Source: an uncultured Caulobacterales bacterium | Lineage (GTDB): Bacteria; Pseudomonadota; Alphaproteobacteria; Caulobacterales; Caulobacteraceae | NCBI GenBank assembly: GCA_903862425.1 | Contig: CAIOYC010000039.1 | Location: forward strand, 1-64,000 | DNA length: 64,000 nucleotides | Direction of reading: 5' to 3' | In this document: piece by piece, positions 28,262-37,969 of the stretch | Layout of the letters: every line of letters starts with the position of its first letter | How positions within the stretch are numbered: the first letter of the stretch is position 1 | Translations under genes and position numbers: made by a program | Notes under the pieces: generated by a model | What the model was told of the DNA's origin: nothing | Database searches by the model: none | The model's input: the letters and a program-made list of their open reading frames with translations, nothing else

Positions 28262-29092
28262 TCATGAAGGCGATGTAATCGGCCCGTGCGGCAACGCTTT
28301 CAGCAAGGCGGCCACCACCTTGGCGGTATCCGCCGCCACCGCGTCCACGTTCAGTATGGCGGTGTTGACGCCCGCCTCGGCGCCCGCGTGGTCGGAGAGG
28401 CCGCGGATGGCGATGAAGGGGACGCGGTTGGCGTGGGCCACCTGGGCTATGGCGGCGCTCTCCATGTCCACCGCCTGGGCCGCAAAGGCGCGGTGAAGAT
28501 AGTCGCAGAACGCGGCGTTATCGACGAACACTGGGCCGGATACGCCCGACCCGCCCACATGCAGCGCCAAACCCTCCGGCAGGCTCAGCCGGCTCGCTGC
28601 CTCCAGCAGCTCGGGATCGGCCTCGAACCACATCCGCCGCCCGGCGCCGCCACGCGATCGCACATCGACCACGGCGTGGGGAAAGATCATGCCGAAATTG
28701 GCCACGCCAGCGCCATCCGCCAGGATGTCCGGACCCCAACCGTCGCCTGTGTCCCTGGCGAAGGTGGCCTCGAGGTACTGGGCCCAGCGGGCCGGAACGG
28801 TGATCTCGCCCACGCCGAGCGCCGGGTCGGCTCCGCCGGCGATGCCGCAGACCACGATGCGTTTCACCGTAAACCGCTCCAGCACCATCTGCGCGGCCAT
28901 GGCGGCGTTGACCATGCTCATGCCCGAGTGGAGCAGCACAACAGGACACCCCGCCATCCGCCCGGTGATGAAGGTGAGGCCGTGAATGGTGGTCCGGCGC
29001 GGCCGGGCGACCTTAGCCTCCAGCATCGGCAGTTCGGGCGCATAGGCGCAGATCACCGCCGTTCTCGCCGTCCGGTCCCGCCTGTTCGCCAT
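28262..29092 (-). CDS. MTA/SAH nucleosidase-family phosphorylase
   Basis: 276 residues of the PNP/UDP phosphorylase superfamily, closest to 5'-methylthioadenosine/S-adenosylhomocysteine nucleosidases: CAYAPELPMLEAKV at the start, GMSMVNAAMAAQMVLERF, VVCGIAGGADPALGVGEITV, and DMESAAIAQVAHANRVPFIA with the catalytic Asp in IRGLSDHAG. It is longer than typical MTANs (~230), so a related purine or exported nucleosidase is possible. ATG 29092 has GGAGG six bases upstream. SAH cleavage would fit the nearby methionine operon, though it is on the opposite strand. Confidence 0.78.
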   Translation of the reverse strand: MANRRDRTARTAVICAYAPELPMLEAKVARPRRTTIHGLTFITGRMAGCPVVLLHSGMSMVNAAMAAQMVLERFTVKRIVVCGIAGGADPALGVGEITVPARWAQYLEATFARDTGDGWGPDILADGAGVANFGMIFPHAVVDVRSRGGAGRRMWFEADPELLEAASRLSLPEGLALHVGGSGVSGPVFVDNAAFCDYLHRAFAAQAVDMESAAIAQVAHANRVPFIAIRGLSDHAGAEAGVNTAILNVDAVAADTAKVVAALLKALPHGPITSPS

Positions 29093-29188
29093 GCCGTCCT
29101 CCATCTCGCAGCCATAGCGTCGCGCTTTATGCTAGGCGAGAGGCGTCGGGCGCGGTAAACGCGAACGATTATCAAATTGGAGCGCGCC

Positions 29189-29641
29189 GTGATCGAACCC
29201 ATCATGCTGGTTAAGCTGATCCACGTGATCTCTTCGGCGGTGCTGTTCGGCGGCACCCTGGGCTGCGCGGTGTTCTTCACCCTCGGTCACCGACGGGGTG
29301 GAGTGGTGGAGACGGCGGCGGCCAGCTTCTGCCGCACGCTCGGCCTGTTCACCCTGGCGGCGCTGATCGTCCAGCCTGTCACCGGCATGATCCTGATCAA
29401 GATGCAGGAAGACAACGCCATGTCGCCCTGGCTGGTCTCGGCCTACACCCTGTACGCCATCGTGCTGCTGGCCTGGATCGGCTCCACTCTGCTTCTCACC
29501 CGCTTCGCCAGCGTGGGCCATGCGGGCGAGACGGCGGAGTTTACCCTGTGGTCCGTGTTGAGCTGGGGATCGGTGGTCCTGCTGTGCGCGATCTACATCC
29601 TGATGGTGGCCCAGCCGGCGCTGTGGAGCCACGCGGGCTGA
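29189..29641 (+). CDS. DUF2269-like integral membrane protein
   Basis: 150 residues with four predicted transmembrane helices (around residues 5-30, 45-70, 80-105, 125-145) and the family pattern VKLIHVISSAVLFGGTLGCA and VQPVTGMILIK. The His in KLIHVISS is conserved in the family. GTG 29189 with GGAG six bases upstream is the likely start; TTG 29177 is the alternative. Function unknown. Confidence 0.8.
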   Translation: MIEPIMLVKLIHVISSAVLFGGTLGCAVFFTLGHRRGGVVETAAASFCRTLGLFTLAALIVQPVTGMILIKMQEDNAMSPWLVSAYTLYAIVLLAWIGSTLLLTRFASVGHAGETAEFTLWSVLSWGSVVLLCAIYILMVAQPALWSHAG

Positions 29642-29788
29642 TACTCAGCCTGAGCTGAGGCGATGGGCGCAAACCTTTGCGCCGGGGCCTTTGAATTGCT
29701 AGAGGAAGGGGGCGGCGCTGTGCGTCGATTCTTCTTTGGCGGCGCGGCTTTGCGTTCGCCGGTGGCAGTATCCGAAAGCCGATAATCC

Positions 29789-32596
29789 TTGAGCGACGAT
29801 AGCGACATCATTCCCCCGTCTTCCGGAGGTTTGGGGCCGGAAGGCACGGGCGGCGGCGGGGCCATAGCGCCGATCTCGATCGAGGACGAACTCAAGCGCT
29901 CCTACCTCGACTACGCCATGAGCGTGATCGTCAGCCGCGCCCTGCCCGACGTGCGCGACGGGCTGAAGCCTGTGCACCGGCGCATCTTCTACGCCATGCA
30001 CGATCTGAACATGACGCCGGAGCGCACCTATTCGAAGTGCGCGCGCGTGGTCGGCGAAGTGCTCGGCCGCTATCACCCGCACGGCGACCTGTCGGTCTAC
30101 ATGGCCCTTGCGCGGATGGCGCAGACCTTCTCCATGAGCCTGCCTCTGATCGACGGCCAGGGGAACTTCGGCTCGGTGGACGGGGATATGCCCGCCGCCA
30201 TGCGTTACACCGAGTGCCGCATGGCCAAGTCCGCCGTCGCGCTCCTGGCCGACATCGACAAGGACACGGTCGATTTTCAGGACAATTACGACGGCAAGGA
30301 GCAGGAACCCACCGTCCTGCCGGCCCGGATCCCAAACCTTTTGGTCAATGGCGCGGGCGGCATCGCCGTCGGTATGGCCACGAATATTCCGCCGCATAAC
30401 CTTGGCGAGGTCGTCGATGCCTGCCTGGCGTTGATCGACGATCCGACCACAACGCTTGAAGCCCTGCTCGACATCGTGCCGGGCCCCGACTTTCCCACCG
30501 GCGGCGAGATCATCGGCCGGACCGGCGCCCGCAACGCCCTGATGACCGGACGCGGTTCGGTGATCGTGCGTGGCAAGGCTTCCATCGAGACGATCCGCAA
30601 GGATCGCGAAGCCATCATCGTCACCGAAATCCCCTATCAGGTGAACAAGGCGACCCTGGTGGAGCGTATCGCCGAGCTGGTGCGCGAAAAGCGCGTCGAG
30701 GGCGTGTCGGACCTGCGCGACGAGAGCGACCGCGACGGCACCCGCATCGTCATCGAGATGAAGCGCGACGCCCCCGGCGACGTGATCCTGAACCAGCTCT
30801 ATCGCTATACACCGCTGCAGAGTTCGTTCGGCGTCAACATGCTGGCGCTGAACCGCGGAAAGCCTGAGCAGATGGGCCTGCGTCCCATGCTCGAAGCCTT
30901 CCTGGCCTTCCGCGAAGAGGTGGTGGTCCGGCGCACGAAGTACGAGCTGAACAAGGCGCGCAACCGGGGCCACGTGCTGGTCGGCCTGGCCATCGCCGTA
31001 GCCAATATCGACGAGTTCATCCGCATCATCCGCGCCGCCAAAGATCCGGCGGAGGCGCGCGAGCAGCTTGCGGCCCGTGATTGGCCCATCGGCGACATGG
31101 CGCCGCTCATCGCCCTGATCCAGGATCCGCGCACCATCGTCGGTGACGGGGATGTGGTGCGACTGTCCGACGAGCAGGCCCGCGCCATCCTGGCCCTGAC
31201 CCTGTCGCGCCTCACCGGCCTGGGTCGGGACGAGATCTATACCGAGGCGGGCGAGCTGGCCGAGGCCATCGCCGAATACCTGTCGATCCTGGGTTCGCGC
31301 GAGCGCATCATGGCCATCGTCCGCGGCGAGCTTGTGGAGGTGCGCGAGCAGTTCGCCGTGCCCCGCCGCAGCGTCTTCGTCGAAGGCGACGCGGATATGG
31401 AGGACGAGGACCTGATCCCGCGTGAGGAGATGGTCGTCACCGTCACCCACACCGGCTACGTCAAGCGCACCCACCTGTCGGCCTATCGTACGCAGAAACA
31501 CGGCGGCAAGGGCCGTTCAGGCATGCGGATGAAGGACGAGGATGCGGTCACACGCGTCTTCTCCGCCTCGACCCACGCGCCGGTGCTGTTTTTCTCGTCC
31601 ACCGGCAAGGTCTACAAGCTGAAGGTCTGGCGCCTGCCGCTCGGCGATCCGAATGCACGGGGCAAGGCCTTCATCAACCTCCTGCCGCTGGAGCAGGGCG
31701 AGACCATCACCACCATCCTGCCCCTGCCCGAGGACGAGGCTCGGTGGGAGGGCATGGACGTGATGTTCGCCACCACGGCGGGCGACGTCCGCAGGAACAA
31801 GCTCAGCGACTTCGTCAATGTGAACCGGGCCGGCAAGATCGCCATGAAGCTCGGCGACGAGGACCACATCATCGGCGTGTCGCTGGCCGACACCTCCATG
31901 GACGTGCTGCTGACCACCGCCATGGGCCGGGCGATCCGTTTTGCCGTGGAAGAGGTGCGGGTGTTCGCCGGTCGCGATTCCACCGGCGTGCGCGGCATCC
32001 GCCTGGCCGAGGGCGACGCCGTCATCTCCATGGCCATGCTCAACACGGTGGCCGCAACGCCCGAAGAGCGCGCCGGCTATCTCAAGCGCTTCCGCGCCGA
32101 ACTGCGCGCCGAAGGGGTGGAGGGTGAAGAGCCCGTCGTCGCCGAGGAAGATGACGCCGACGAAGCCGCCGCCACCCTCAGCGATGAACGCTATGGCGAG
32201 CTGAAAGCGGCCGAGCAGACCATCCTGACCCTGTCGTCCGAGGGCATTGGCAAACGCTCTTCCGCCTACGATTTCCGCCGCACGGGCCGGGGCGGGCAGG
32301 GGCTGTCGGCGCAGGACATGTCGCGCAAGGGCGGCCGCCTCGCCGCCGCCTTCCCCGTGGATCCGGGCGATGAACTGCTGCTCGTCACGGACGGCGGCCA
32401 GTTGATCCGCGTGCCGGTGAAGAACATCCGCATCGCCGCCCGCAACACCCAGGGCGTAATCGTCTTCCGCACCGGCAAGGACGAACACGTGGTCTCGGTC
32501 GAACGCCTAGCCGAACCCGAAGGGGACGATGCCGTAGAAGAAGACGGTGCGGTTGTGGAAGAGTCGTCCGGCGGCGAAGGCGACGAACAGGCTTGA
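29789..32596 (+). CDS. gyrA: DNA gyrase subunit A
   Basis: A 935-residue GyrA, which cuts and reseals DNA in the A2B2 gyrase that introduces negative supercoils. The winged-helix/tower core starts [20 protein letters not shown]. The active-site Tyr is in [10 protein letters not shown], and the GyrA box is QKHGGKG in the C-terminal pinwheel. In the quinolone region [10 protein letters not shown], Leu101 and Met105 occupy the positions of E. coli Ser83 and Asp87. The start appears to be TTG 29789. The tail is acidic ([15 protein letters not shown]), as in other alphaproteobacterial GyrA. Confidence 0.96.
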   Translation: MSDDSDIIPPSSGGLGPEGTGGGGAIAPISIEDELKRSYLDYAMSVIVSRALPDVRDGLKPVHRRIFYAMHDLNMTPERTYSKCARVVGEVLGRYHPHGDLSVYMALARMAQTFSMSLPLIDGQGNFGSVDGDMPAAMRYTECRMAKSAVALLADIDKDTVDFQDNYDGKEQEPTVLPARIPNLLVNGAGGIAVGMATNIPPHNLGEVVDACLALIDDPTTTLEALLDIVPGPDFPTGGEIIGRTGARNALMTGRGSVIVRGKASIETIRKDREAIIVTEIPYQVNKATLVERIAELVREKRVEGVSDLRDESDRDGTRIVIEMKRDAPGDVILNQLYRYTPLQSSFGVNMLALNRGKPEQMGLRPMLEAFLAFREEVVVRRTKYELNKARNRGHVLVGLAIAVANIDEFIRIIRAAKDPAEAREQLAARDWPIGDMAPLIALIQDPRTIVGDGDVVRLSDEQARAILALTLSRLTGLGRDEIYTEAGELAEAIAEYLSILGSRERIMAIVRGELVEVREQFAVPRRSVFVEGDADMEDEDLIPREEMVVTVTHTGYVKRTHLSAYRTQKHGGKGRSGMRMKDEDAVTRVFSASTHAPVLFFSSTGKVYKLKVWRLPLGDPNARGKAFINLLPLEQGETITTILPLPEDEARWEGMDVMFATTAGDVRRNKLSDFVNVNRAGKIAMKLGDEDHIIGVSLADTSMDVLLTTAMGRAIRFAVEEVRVFAGRDSTGVRGIRLAEGDAVISMAMLNTVAATPEERAGYLKRFRAELRAEGVEGEEPVVAEEDDADEAAATLSDERYGELKAAEQTILTLSSEGIGKRSSAYDFRRTGRGGQGLSAQDMSRKGGRLAAAFPVDPGDELLLVTDGGQLIRVPVKNIRIAARNTQGVIVFRTGKDEHVVSVERLAEPEGDDAVEEDGAVVEESSGGEGDEQA

Positions 32597-32662
32597 CGGA
32601 TATGGTGTCGTCGGGGCCTTGTTGCGCCGCGGCGAGGGCCGGGGGGTTGAGAGGCTAACGGC

Positions 32663-33166
32663 ATGGTCACGCGTATCGGCCTCTATCCCGGCACTTTCGA
32701 TCCGATCACCAACGGGCACCTTGACATCATCAAGCGGGCGGTCAAGCTCGTGGACCGGCTGGTGATCGGCGTGGCCATCAATGCGGGCAAGGGGCCGCTG
32801 TTCTCATTGGAGGAGCGCGTCGCCCTTGTGGAGCAGGAAGCCGCCGAACTGACCCGGCATGCCGAGATCGTGGTCAAGCCGTTCAACAGCCTGCTGATGC
32901 ATTTTGCCGAAGAGGTGGGCGCGACCGTGATAGTGCGCGGCCTGCGCGCCGTGGCCGACTTCGAATACGAATTTCAGATGACGGCCATGAACCAGCAGCT
33001 GAACCGCAATATCGAGACCGTATTCCTGATGGCCGATCCGCGCCACCAGGCCATCGCCTCCAAGCTGGTCAAGGAGATCGCCGTGCTGAACGGTGATATT
33101 TCCGCCTTCGTTACGCCGCATGTCGCCGAGAGGCTGCTCGCCAAGGTGGCCGCTGGCCGCCCCTGA
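32663..33166 (+). CDS. coaD: Phosphopantetheine adenylyltransferase
   Basis: A 167-residue PPAT that makes dephospho-CoA from 4'-phosphopantetheine and ATP, the penultimate step of CoA synthesis. The nucleotidyltransferase signature is YPGTFDPITNGHLDIIKRA (T/HxGH motif), with VRGLRAVADFEYEFQM in the middle. Length is normal for the family. It follows gyrA by 66 bases. Confidence 0.96.
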   Translation: MVTRIGLYPGTFDPITNGHLDIIKRAVKLVDRLVIGVAINAGKGPLFSLEERVALVEQEAAELTRHAEIVVKPFNSLLMHFAEEVGATVIVRGLRAVADFEYEFQMTAMNQQLNRNIETVFLMADPRHQAIASKLVKEIAVLNGDISAFVTPHVAERLLAKVAAGRP

Positions 33167-33188
33167 ACCACCCTTTGGATTTGAAGTG

Positions 33189-34112
33189 ATGTCTCATCGT
33201 CTGCTGGCGGGCCTTGCGCTCGCCGCCCTCGTTCCGGCCCTGGCTATGGCCGCTCCCAAGAAGGATGTGGCGCCGCCAGCGCATCTGCCCACCAATGCGG
33301 AGCTGACTTCAAGGAGCAAGACCGCGCCGGCAGGCCCGGTGGAGATCGCGCCGACCGAGGCGGACTGGCGCACGCCGGACCCGGACAACCTGATGGTGAT
33401 CGACACCAACAAGGGCCGGATCATCATCGAGATGTATCCGCTCCTCGCCCCCGCCAGCGTGGCCCAGCTGAAGACCCTGACCAAGCGCCACTTCTATGAT
33501 GGCCTGACCTTTTTCCGCGTGGTCGACGAATTCATGGATCAGACCGGCGACCCCAAGAACAACGGCGAGGGCGGCTCGGACCTGCCCAACCTGAAAGGCG
33601 AATTCACCTTCAAGCGCAGCGCGGATACGCCCTGGCTGACGGTGACCAGTTCCTCCGCCGTCTCGGTCGGCTTCATGGACGCCATGCCGGTGGCCAGCCA
33701 GCCCGAGGACCTGATGGCCATGACGGCCGATGGCAAGGTGACGGCCTGGGGTCTTTACTGCCCGGCTGTGGCGGCCATGGCCCGCGCCAACGACCCGGAT
33801 TCGGCCAACAGCCAGTTCTTTCTGATGCGCGACGCCTATCCGTCGCTCACCAAGAAATACACGCCGTGGGGCAAGATCATCGCCGGTCAGGACGTGGTGC
33901 GGTCGATCAAGGTCGGCGAGCCGGTCGAGGCGCCGCAAGACAGGATGGTGACCGTGCGGCTCGCCTCCGACATGCCGCCGGCCAAAAGACCCAAGATCCA
34001 GGTGCTGGATACTCGCGGACCGGCTTTCCGCTCGCAGATCGCCAAGATTCTGGCGGAAAAGAACGCAGGCTTTTCGCTGTGCGACGTGCCCATCGCCACG
34101 CGGACGAACTAG
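33189..34112 (+). CDS. Secreted cyclophilin-type peptidyl-prolyl isomerase
   Basis: 307 residues with a signal peptide (cleavage near LAMAAPKK), a Pro-rich linker, then a cyclophilin domain. Landmarks are VIDTNKGRIIIEMYPLLAPA, HFYDGLTFFRVVDEFMDQTG and NSQFFLMRDAYPSL. The domain carries an insertion between the second and third blocks and a C-terminal extension, as in other alphaproteobacterial periplasmic PPIases. It begins 22 bases after coaD. Confidence 0.9.
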   Translation: MSHRLLAGLALAALVPALAMAAPKKDVAPPAHLPTNAELTSRSKTAPAGPVEIAPTEADWRTPDPDNLMVIDTNKGRIIIEMYPLLAPASVAQLKTLTKRHFYDGLTFFRVVDEFMDQTGDPKNNGEGGSDLPNLKGEFTFKRSADTPWLTVTSSSAVSVGFMDAMPVASQPEDLMAMTADGKVTAWGLYCPAVAAMARANDPDSANSQFFLMRDAYPSLTKKYTPWGKIIAGQDVVRSIKVGEPVEAPQDRMVTVRLASDMPPAKRPKIQVLDTRGPAFRSQIAKILAEKNAGFSLCDVPIATRTN

Positions 34113-34132
34113 CTGGCCCCAGGATTTTGGGT

Positions 34133-34498
34133 TCAGGCCATCCGGGCTGCAAGCAGGTGGCAGACCGTGTCCGGGCGATAGGGCTTGGGTACGAACTCGG
34201 CGTCCGACACCCGTTCGTGCTCGAACTCGCCGTGCGGGCCGCCCGAGGTATAGACGATCTTCACGCCCGGCCGGGTGTCGCGCATCTTGCGGGCGACGAG
34301 GTAGCCGCCGCCGTGATCGCCCAGGTCGATGTCGATGAAGGCGGCGCGCAGATCGGCCCGTTCGTCGATCAGCTTCAAAGCCTCGGCTGTGTTGGCGGCC
34401 TCCGCAGGCTCGAAGCCATGGTCGCGCATGACTTCGCACATCACCGCACGGATGAGTTCGTCGTCTTCGGCAACCAGTATGACACGATCACATTGCAT
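34133..34498 (-). CDS. Single-domain response regulator
   Basis: A 121-residue stand-alone receiver. Acidic pocket VILVAEDDELIR, phospho-Asp in AAFIDIDLGDHGGG, Thr/Ser in VKIVYTSGGPHG and Lys in EFVPKPYRPDTV are all present. It has no output domain. It lacks the FATGUY motif of the SdrG/MrrA stress receivers. It lies divergent from a kinase cluster, with an EcfG-type promoter in front of it. Confidence 0.9.
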   Translation of the reverse strand: MQCDRVILVAEDDELIRAVMCEVMRDHGFEPAEAANTAEALKLIDERADLRAAFIDIDLGDHGGGYLVARKMRDTRPGVKIVYTSGGPHGEFEHERVSDAEFVPKPYRPDTVCHLLAARMA

Positions 34499-34526
34499 GG
34501 CGTTCCGCCTGACCTCTGACCCGCAT

Positions 34527-34551
34527 AACACGCGCAAAAGTGTTCGGTTCC
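34527..34551 (-). promoter_or_regulatory. Candidate EcfG/sigma-T promoter for the single-domain receiver
   Basis: On the minus strand GGAAC (34551-34547), 16 bases, then TGTT (34530-34527). This matches GGAAC-N16-[CT]GTT and places transcription start about 20 bases before ATG 34498. Confidence 0.55.
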
Positions 34552-34745
34552 GACGTAACTTGTCCAGTGGGCATTACGGATTGTTTAAATGTCGCCAATG
34601 GACTGCGAATAAAGCAATATTTAATGCGTTAACAATAATTGCTGAATCCTTTATAGACGCATATACTCAAGCATAACGGCTATGAATCTACGGTATTGGC
34701 AAGGCCTCGCAAAGGCTCGCTTGCGCCCGGCAAGGGAAGGCGGAG

Positions 34746-34770
34746 GGAACGCTCCGTCGAGCTAAGCGTT
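34746..34770 (+). promoter_or_regulatory. Candidate EcfG/sigma-T promoter for the kinase operon
   Basis: GGAAC (34746-34750), 16 bases, then CGTT (34767-34770), an exact match to the alphaproteobacterial general stress response promoter. The kinase ATG is at 34797. With the divergent box it makes a two-way stress promoter region; the DNA between (34552-34745) is A+T-rich and has no gene. Confidence 0.65.
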
Positions 34771-34796
34771 TTCGCGCCCGTGGCGCGGGGGATATC

Positions 34797-36329
34797 ATGA
34801 GCGAAGCGGCGAACCGTCAGATGGCTGCCGAACGGCGAGCCCTGTCGCAACGTGATCTCAACCGCACACTGCTGGGCGTTCTGGGCGCCGGCCTGCTTAC
34901 CCTCGCCGTGCTGGCCGTGGCCATCGTCTGGTTGTCGATACAAACCAAGGACTTCAACGGCTGGGTCGATCACACCTATCTGGCCGAGCAGCGCATCGTC
35001 ACCTTCATGGAGTCGGTGGAGAAGTCGGAAACCGCCCGCCGCGGCTATATCCTCGCCCCCTCTCCGCGCCAGTACGCCAACTACCAGCAGGCTCGCTCGG
35101 AGGTCAGTAGCGCCCTGTTCGCCGCCGCGGAGATCACCAAGGATAACCCGGTCCAGATCGCCAACATCAGCCGCATCCGCCCCATCCTCGTGTGGAAGAT
35201 GAAGATCAATGACGACAGTGTCGCGGCGGTAAGGTCGGGGCGCCAGTCCGAGGCCCTGCGCGACTTTCCGACCGAACAGGCGCTTCAGCCCCTGCTCGGC
35301 GTGCGCAAGCTGGTGGACGACATGCTGGCGGAGGAGCAGCGGCTGCTGGCCGAGCGCACCCGCCAGGAGCAAGGCTCGATCCGTCTGCTGGTCATCGTCG
35401 GCCTGATCACTGCGGTGCTGCTCGGCCTGCTTTCCCTAGCGTCGGTCATGGTCATGCGGCGGTTCGCCAGCGACCTCACCAACGCCCAGGCCGAACTCAA
35501 GGTGTTGAACGAGGACCTTGAGCAACGGGTGGAGGAGCGCACGACCGACCTCACCCGCGCGAACCAGGAGATTCAGCGTTTCGCCTATATCGTCTCCCAC
35601 GACCTGCGCTCGCCGCTGGTCAACGTCATGGGCTTCACCAGCGAGATGGAGGCCTCCATGAAGCCGCTCCATTCGCTGGTCCGCTGGCTGGAGGAGCGGG
35701 ACCCTGAGGGCCGCATGCCCAAGGAGGTGAAGCAGGCGATCGACGTAGACATCCCCGAGGCCATCGGCTTCATCCGCTCCTCCACCAAGAAGATGGACAA
35801 CCTGATCGGCGCGATCCTGAAACTCTCGCGTGAGGGGCGGCGCAACCTGACTCCCGAACGGCTGGCCATGGCGTCGTTGATCGACAACATCCTGGCCACG
35901 GTCAGGCACCGGCTGGACGAACTGGGCGGCGTGGCGGAGATCGACGGTCACCTGCCCGACATCACCTCCGATCGGCTCGCCATCGAACAGGTGCTGGGCA
36001 ATCTGATCGACAACGCGGTCAAGTATCACAGTCCCAAGCGCGCCCTGCACATCAGCATAAGTGGAACCGAACTGCCCGGCCGCGTCATCTATGAGGTGCA
36101 GGACAACGGCCGCGGCATCGACCCGCGCGACCACGAACGCATCTTCGAGTTGTTTCGCCGATCCGGCGCCCAGAACCAGCCCGGCGAGGGTATAGGACTT
36201 GCACACGTGCGCGCACTGGTGCATCGCCTTGGCGGGGTGATCACCTGTGTATCCGCCTTGGACGAGGGCGCGACATTCAGGATATCCCTGCCAAAAGTGC
36301 TCGTGCTTACCGAAGGACTGAACGCGTGA
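34797..36329 (+). CDS. Membrane sensor histidine kinase with CHASE3 domain
   Basis: A 510-residue kinase. Transmembrane helices at ~21-43 and ~196-218 flank a periplasmic helical CHASE3 domain (FMESVEKSETARRGYILAPS). A coiled coil follows (LNEDLEQRVEERTTDLTRAN), then HisKA with His ~267 in VSHDLRSPLVNVMGF. The ATPase domain has N box NLIDNAVKYHSP, G1 VQDNGRGIDP and G2 GEGIGLAHVRAL. The kinase is typical of those paired with Rcp1-type receivers, and the next gene is one, coupled by a GTGA overlap. Confidence 0.92.
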   Translation: MSEAANRQMAAERRALSQRDLNRTLLGVLGAGLLTLAVLAVAIVWLSIQTKDFNGWVDHTYLAEQRIVTFMESVEKSETARRGYILAPSPRQYANYQQARSEVSSALFAAAEITKDNPVQIANISRIRPILVWKMKINDDSVAAVRSGRQSEALRDFPTEQALQPLLGVRKLVDDMLAEEQRLLAERTRQEQGSIRLLVIVGLITAVLLGLLSLASVMVMRRFASDLTNAQAELKVLNEDLEQRVEERTTDLTRANQEIQRFAYIVSHDLRSPLVNVMGFTSEMEASMKPLHSLVRWLEERDPEGRMPKEVKQAIDVDIPEAIGFIRSSTKKMDNLIGAILKLSREGRRNLTPERLAMASLIDNILATVRHRLDELGGVAEIDGHLPDITSDRLAIEQVLGNLIDNAVKYHSPKRALHISISGTELPGRVIYEVQDNGRGIDPRDHERIFELFRRSGAQNQPGEGIGLAHVRALVHRLGGVITCVSALDEGATFRISLPKVLVLTEGLNA

Positions 36330-36766
36330 CCGAACATCAACCCGTCACCATCGTCATGATCGAGGACGACGAGGGCCACGCCCGTCTGATCGAGCGCAAC
36401 ATCCGCCGCGCCGGCATCTCCAATACCGTGCGACACTTCCTCGACGGCACCTCGGCGCTGGAATACATGTTCACCGGCGGCGACGGCCCGCTGCTGAACG
36501 GTCCGGCCCTCGTTCTGCTCGACCTCAACCTGCCCGATATGAGCGGCATCGATATCCTGGCCAAGATCAAGGCCGAGCCGAAGCTGAAGCGCATGCCCGT
36601 GGTGGTGCTGACCACCACCGACGACAAGGTCGAAATCCAGCGCTGCTACGACCTTGGCTGCAACGTCTACATCACCAAGCCGGTGAACTATGAGAGCTTC
36701 GCGGACGCTATCCGACAGCTCGGCCTGTTCCTGTCGGTGATCCAGGTGCCCGAGGCGCAGGATTGA
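36326..36766 (+). CDS. Rcp1-type response regulator
   Basis: A 146-residue single receiver of the Rcp1 group, with the long loop typical of partners of phytochrome-like kinases (EYMFTGGDGPLLNGPALVLL). Phospho-Asp is in VLLDLNLPDMSG, Thr in VVVLTTTDD and Lys in VYITKPVNYESF. GTG 36326 overlaps the kinase stop, and its own stop overlaps the next start (TTGA), so the trio is translated as a unit. Confidence 0.92.
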   Translation: MTEHQPVTIVMIEDDEGHARLIERNIRRAGISNTVRHFLDGTSALEYMFTGGDGPLLNGPALVLLDLNLPDMSGIDILAKIKAEPKLKRMPVVVLTTTDDKVEIQRCYDLGCNVYITKPVNYESFADAIRQLGLFLSVIQVPEAQD

Positions 36767-37836
36767 GCACACCCGACACGTCGGGACCCCACCGAGTCCT
36801 CTATATCGACGACGATGAGGGGCTTTGCCGGCTGATCCAGCGCGGGCTGGAGCGACGTGGCTTCAAGGTGGACTGCGCCTATTCCGGCGCGGACGGCCTC
36901 GCCAGAGCGACCAGCGGCGGATACGAGGTCGTCGCCATCGACCACTATATGCCCGGCCAGGATGGGCTCGAGACCATGGAGCAGATCCGCGCCCTGCCGG
37001 ACGCCCCACCCGTGGTCTATGTCACTGGTTCGGACGAAAGCCGCATCGCCGTCGCCGCGCTGAAGGCCGGGGCGGCGGACTATGTGGTCAAGACCACCTC
37101 GGACGACTTCATCGACCTCTTGGCCAACGCCCTGACACAGGGGGTGGAGGGCGTGCGGCTGAAGCGCGAGCGCGACGCGGCCAATGCCGAGCTCAAGGCC
37201 ACCAACGAGCGGCTGGAAGCCATCGTCGCCCGTCAGGCGGTGCTGCTGCGCGAGGTGAACCACCGCGTGGCCAACTCGCTGCAGCTGGTCTCCTCCCTGG
37301 TGCACATGCAGGGCAACGCCGTCGCCGACGAGGCTTCGCGGGCCGCCCTGCGCGACACCCAGGCCCGCATCGGCGCCATCATGCAGGTGCACAAGCGCCT
37401 CTACACCTCCGAGGATGTGGAGCAGGTGGACGTCGCCGAATACTTGCGCGGCCTGGTGGACGAGCTCAGCCAGTCGCTGGACGCGGGCGGTTGCCGCCCC
37501 ATCCTGCTGAAGGCCGAGCCCCTGATCCTGTCCACCGACAAGACCGTGGCGCTGGGTGTGGTGGTGGCCGAACTGATCACCAACGCTTGCAAGTACGCCT
37601 ATGCCGAGGCGGAGTTCGGCGAGGTGCGCGTCACCCTGACCCGCACCGCCGACGGTCAGGCGGAACTGGCGGTGGAGGACGACGGCGTCGGCTTCGCCCC
37701 CGGCGGCGCCAAGCCCAAGGGCACCGGCCTTGGTCAGACTGTCATAGCCGCCATGAGTCGCAGCCTCGGCTCCCCCGTCACCTTCGACCCCGCCCACCCC
37801 AAAGGGGCGCGGGCGGTGATGCAGCTGTCGGTGTAA
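36763..37836 (+). CDS. Receiver-HisKA_2 histidine kinase hybrid
   Basis: 357 residues: receiver domain (~10-125; YIDDDEGLCRLIQ, VAIDHYMPGQDG with phospho-Asp, YVVKTTSDDF), coiled linker, then a HisKA_2 dimerisation domain with REVNHRVANSLQLVSSL (phospho-His near residue 167). A compact ATPase follows (ELITNACKYAYAEAE, DDGVGFAP, GTGLGQTVI). HisKA_2 and HWE kinases of this kind often feed PhyR in the general stress response. Start TTG 36763 overlaps the previous stop. Confidence 0.9.
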   Translation: MSTPDTSGPHRVLYIDDDEGLCRLIQRGLERRGFKVDCAYSGADGLARATSGGYEVVAIDHYMPGQDGLETMEQIRALPDAPPVVYVTGSDESRIAVAALKAGAADYVVKTTSDDFIDLLANALTQGVEGVRLKRERDAANAELKATNERLEAIVARQAVLLREVNHRVANSLQLVSSLVHMQGNAVADEASRAALRDTQARIGAIMQVHKRLYTSEDVEQVDVAEYLRGLVDELSQSLDAGGCRPILLKAEPLILSTDKTVALGVVVAELITNACKYAYAEAEFGEVRVTLTRTADGQAELAVEDDGVGFAPGGAKPKGTGLGQTVIAAMSRSLGSPVTFDPAHPKGARAVMQLSV

Positions 37837-37927
37837 GGCTTCGCCTGCCAGCCGATAGCGGCGGCCTTGAGCAGACTTCGTGAAAGTCAGCAGGGTGGGA
37901 GCAGTCCGGCCATTCCACGATCACTAT

Positions 37928-37962
37928 CGTCATGCCCGGACTTGTTCCGGGCACCCATGGTG
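37928..37962 (+). repeat. REP-like palindromic unit, left of the GIY-YIG gene
   Basis: A 35-base unit containing CCCGGACTTGTTCCGGG, itself a hairpin. It is repeated in inverse orientation at 38284-38318 with 33 of 35 bases matching. Confidence 0.8.
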
Positions 37963-37969
37963 CGACGCT

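Noticed and set aside
29699..31501. Long minus-strand open frame over gyrA
   Set aside because: Antisense to gyrA; composition is that of a shadow frame.
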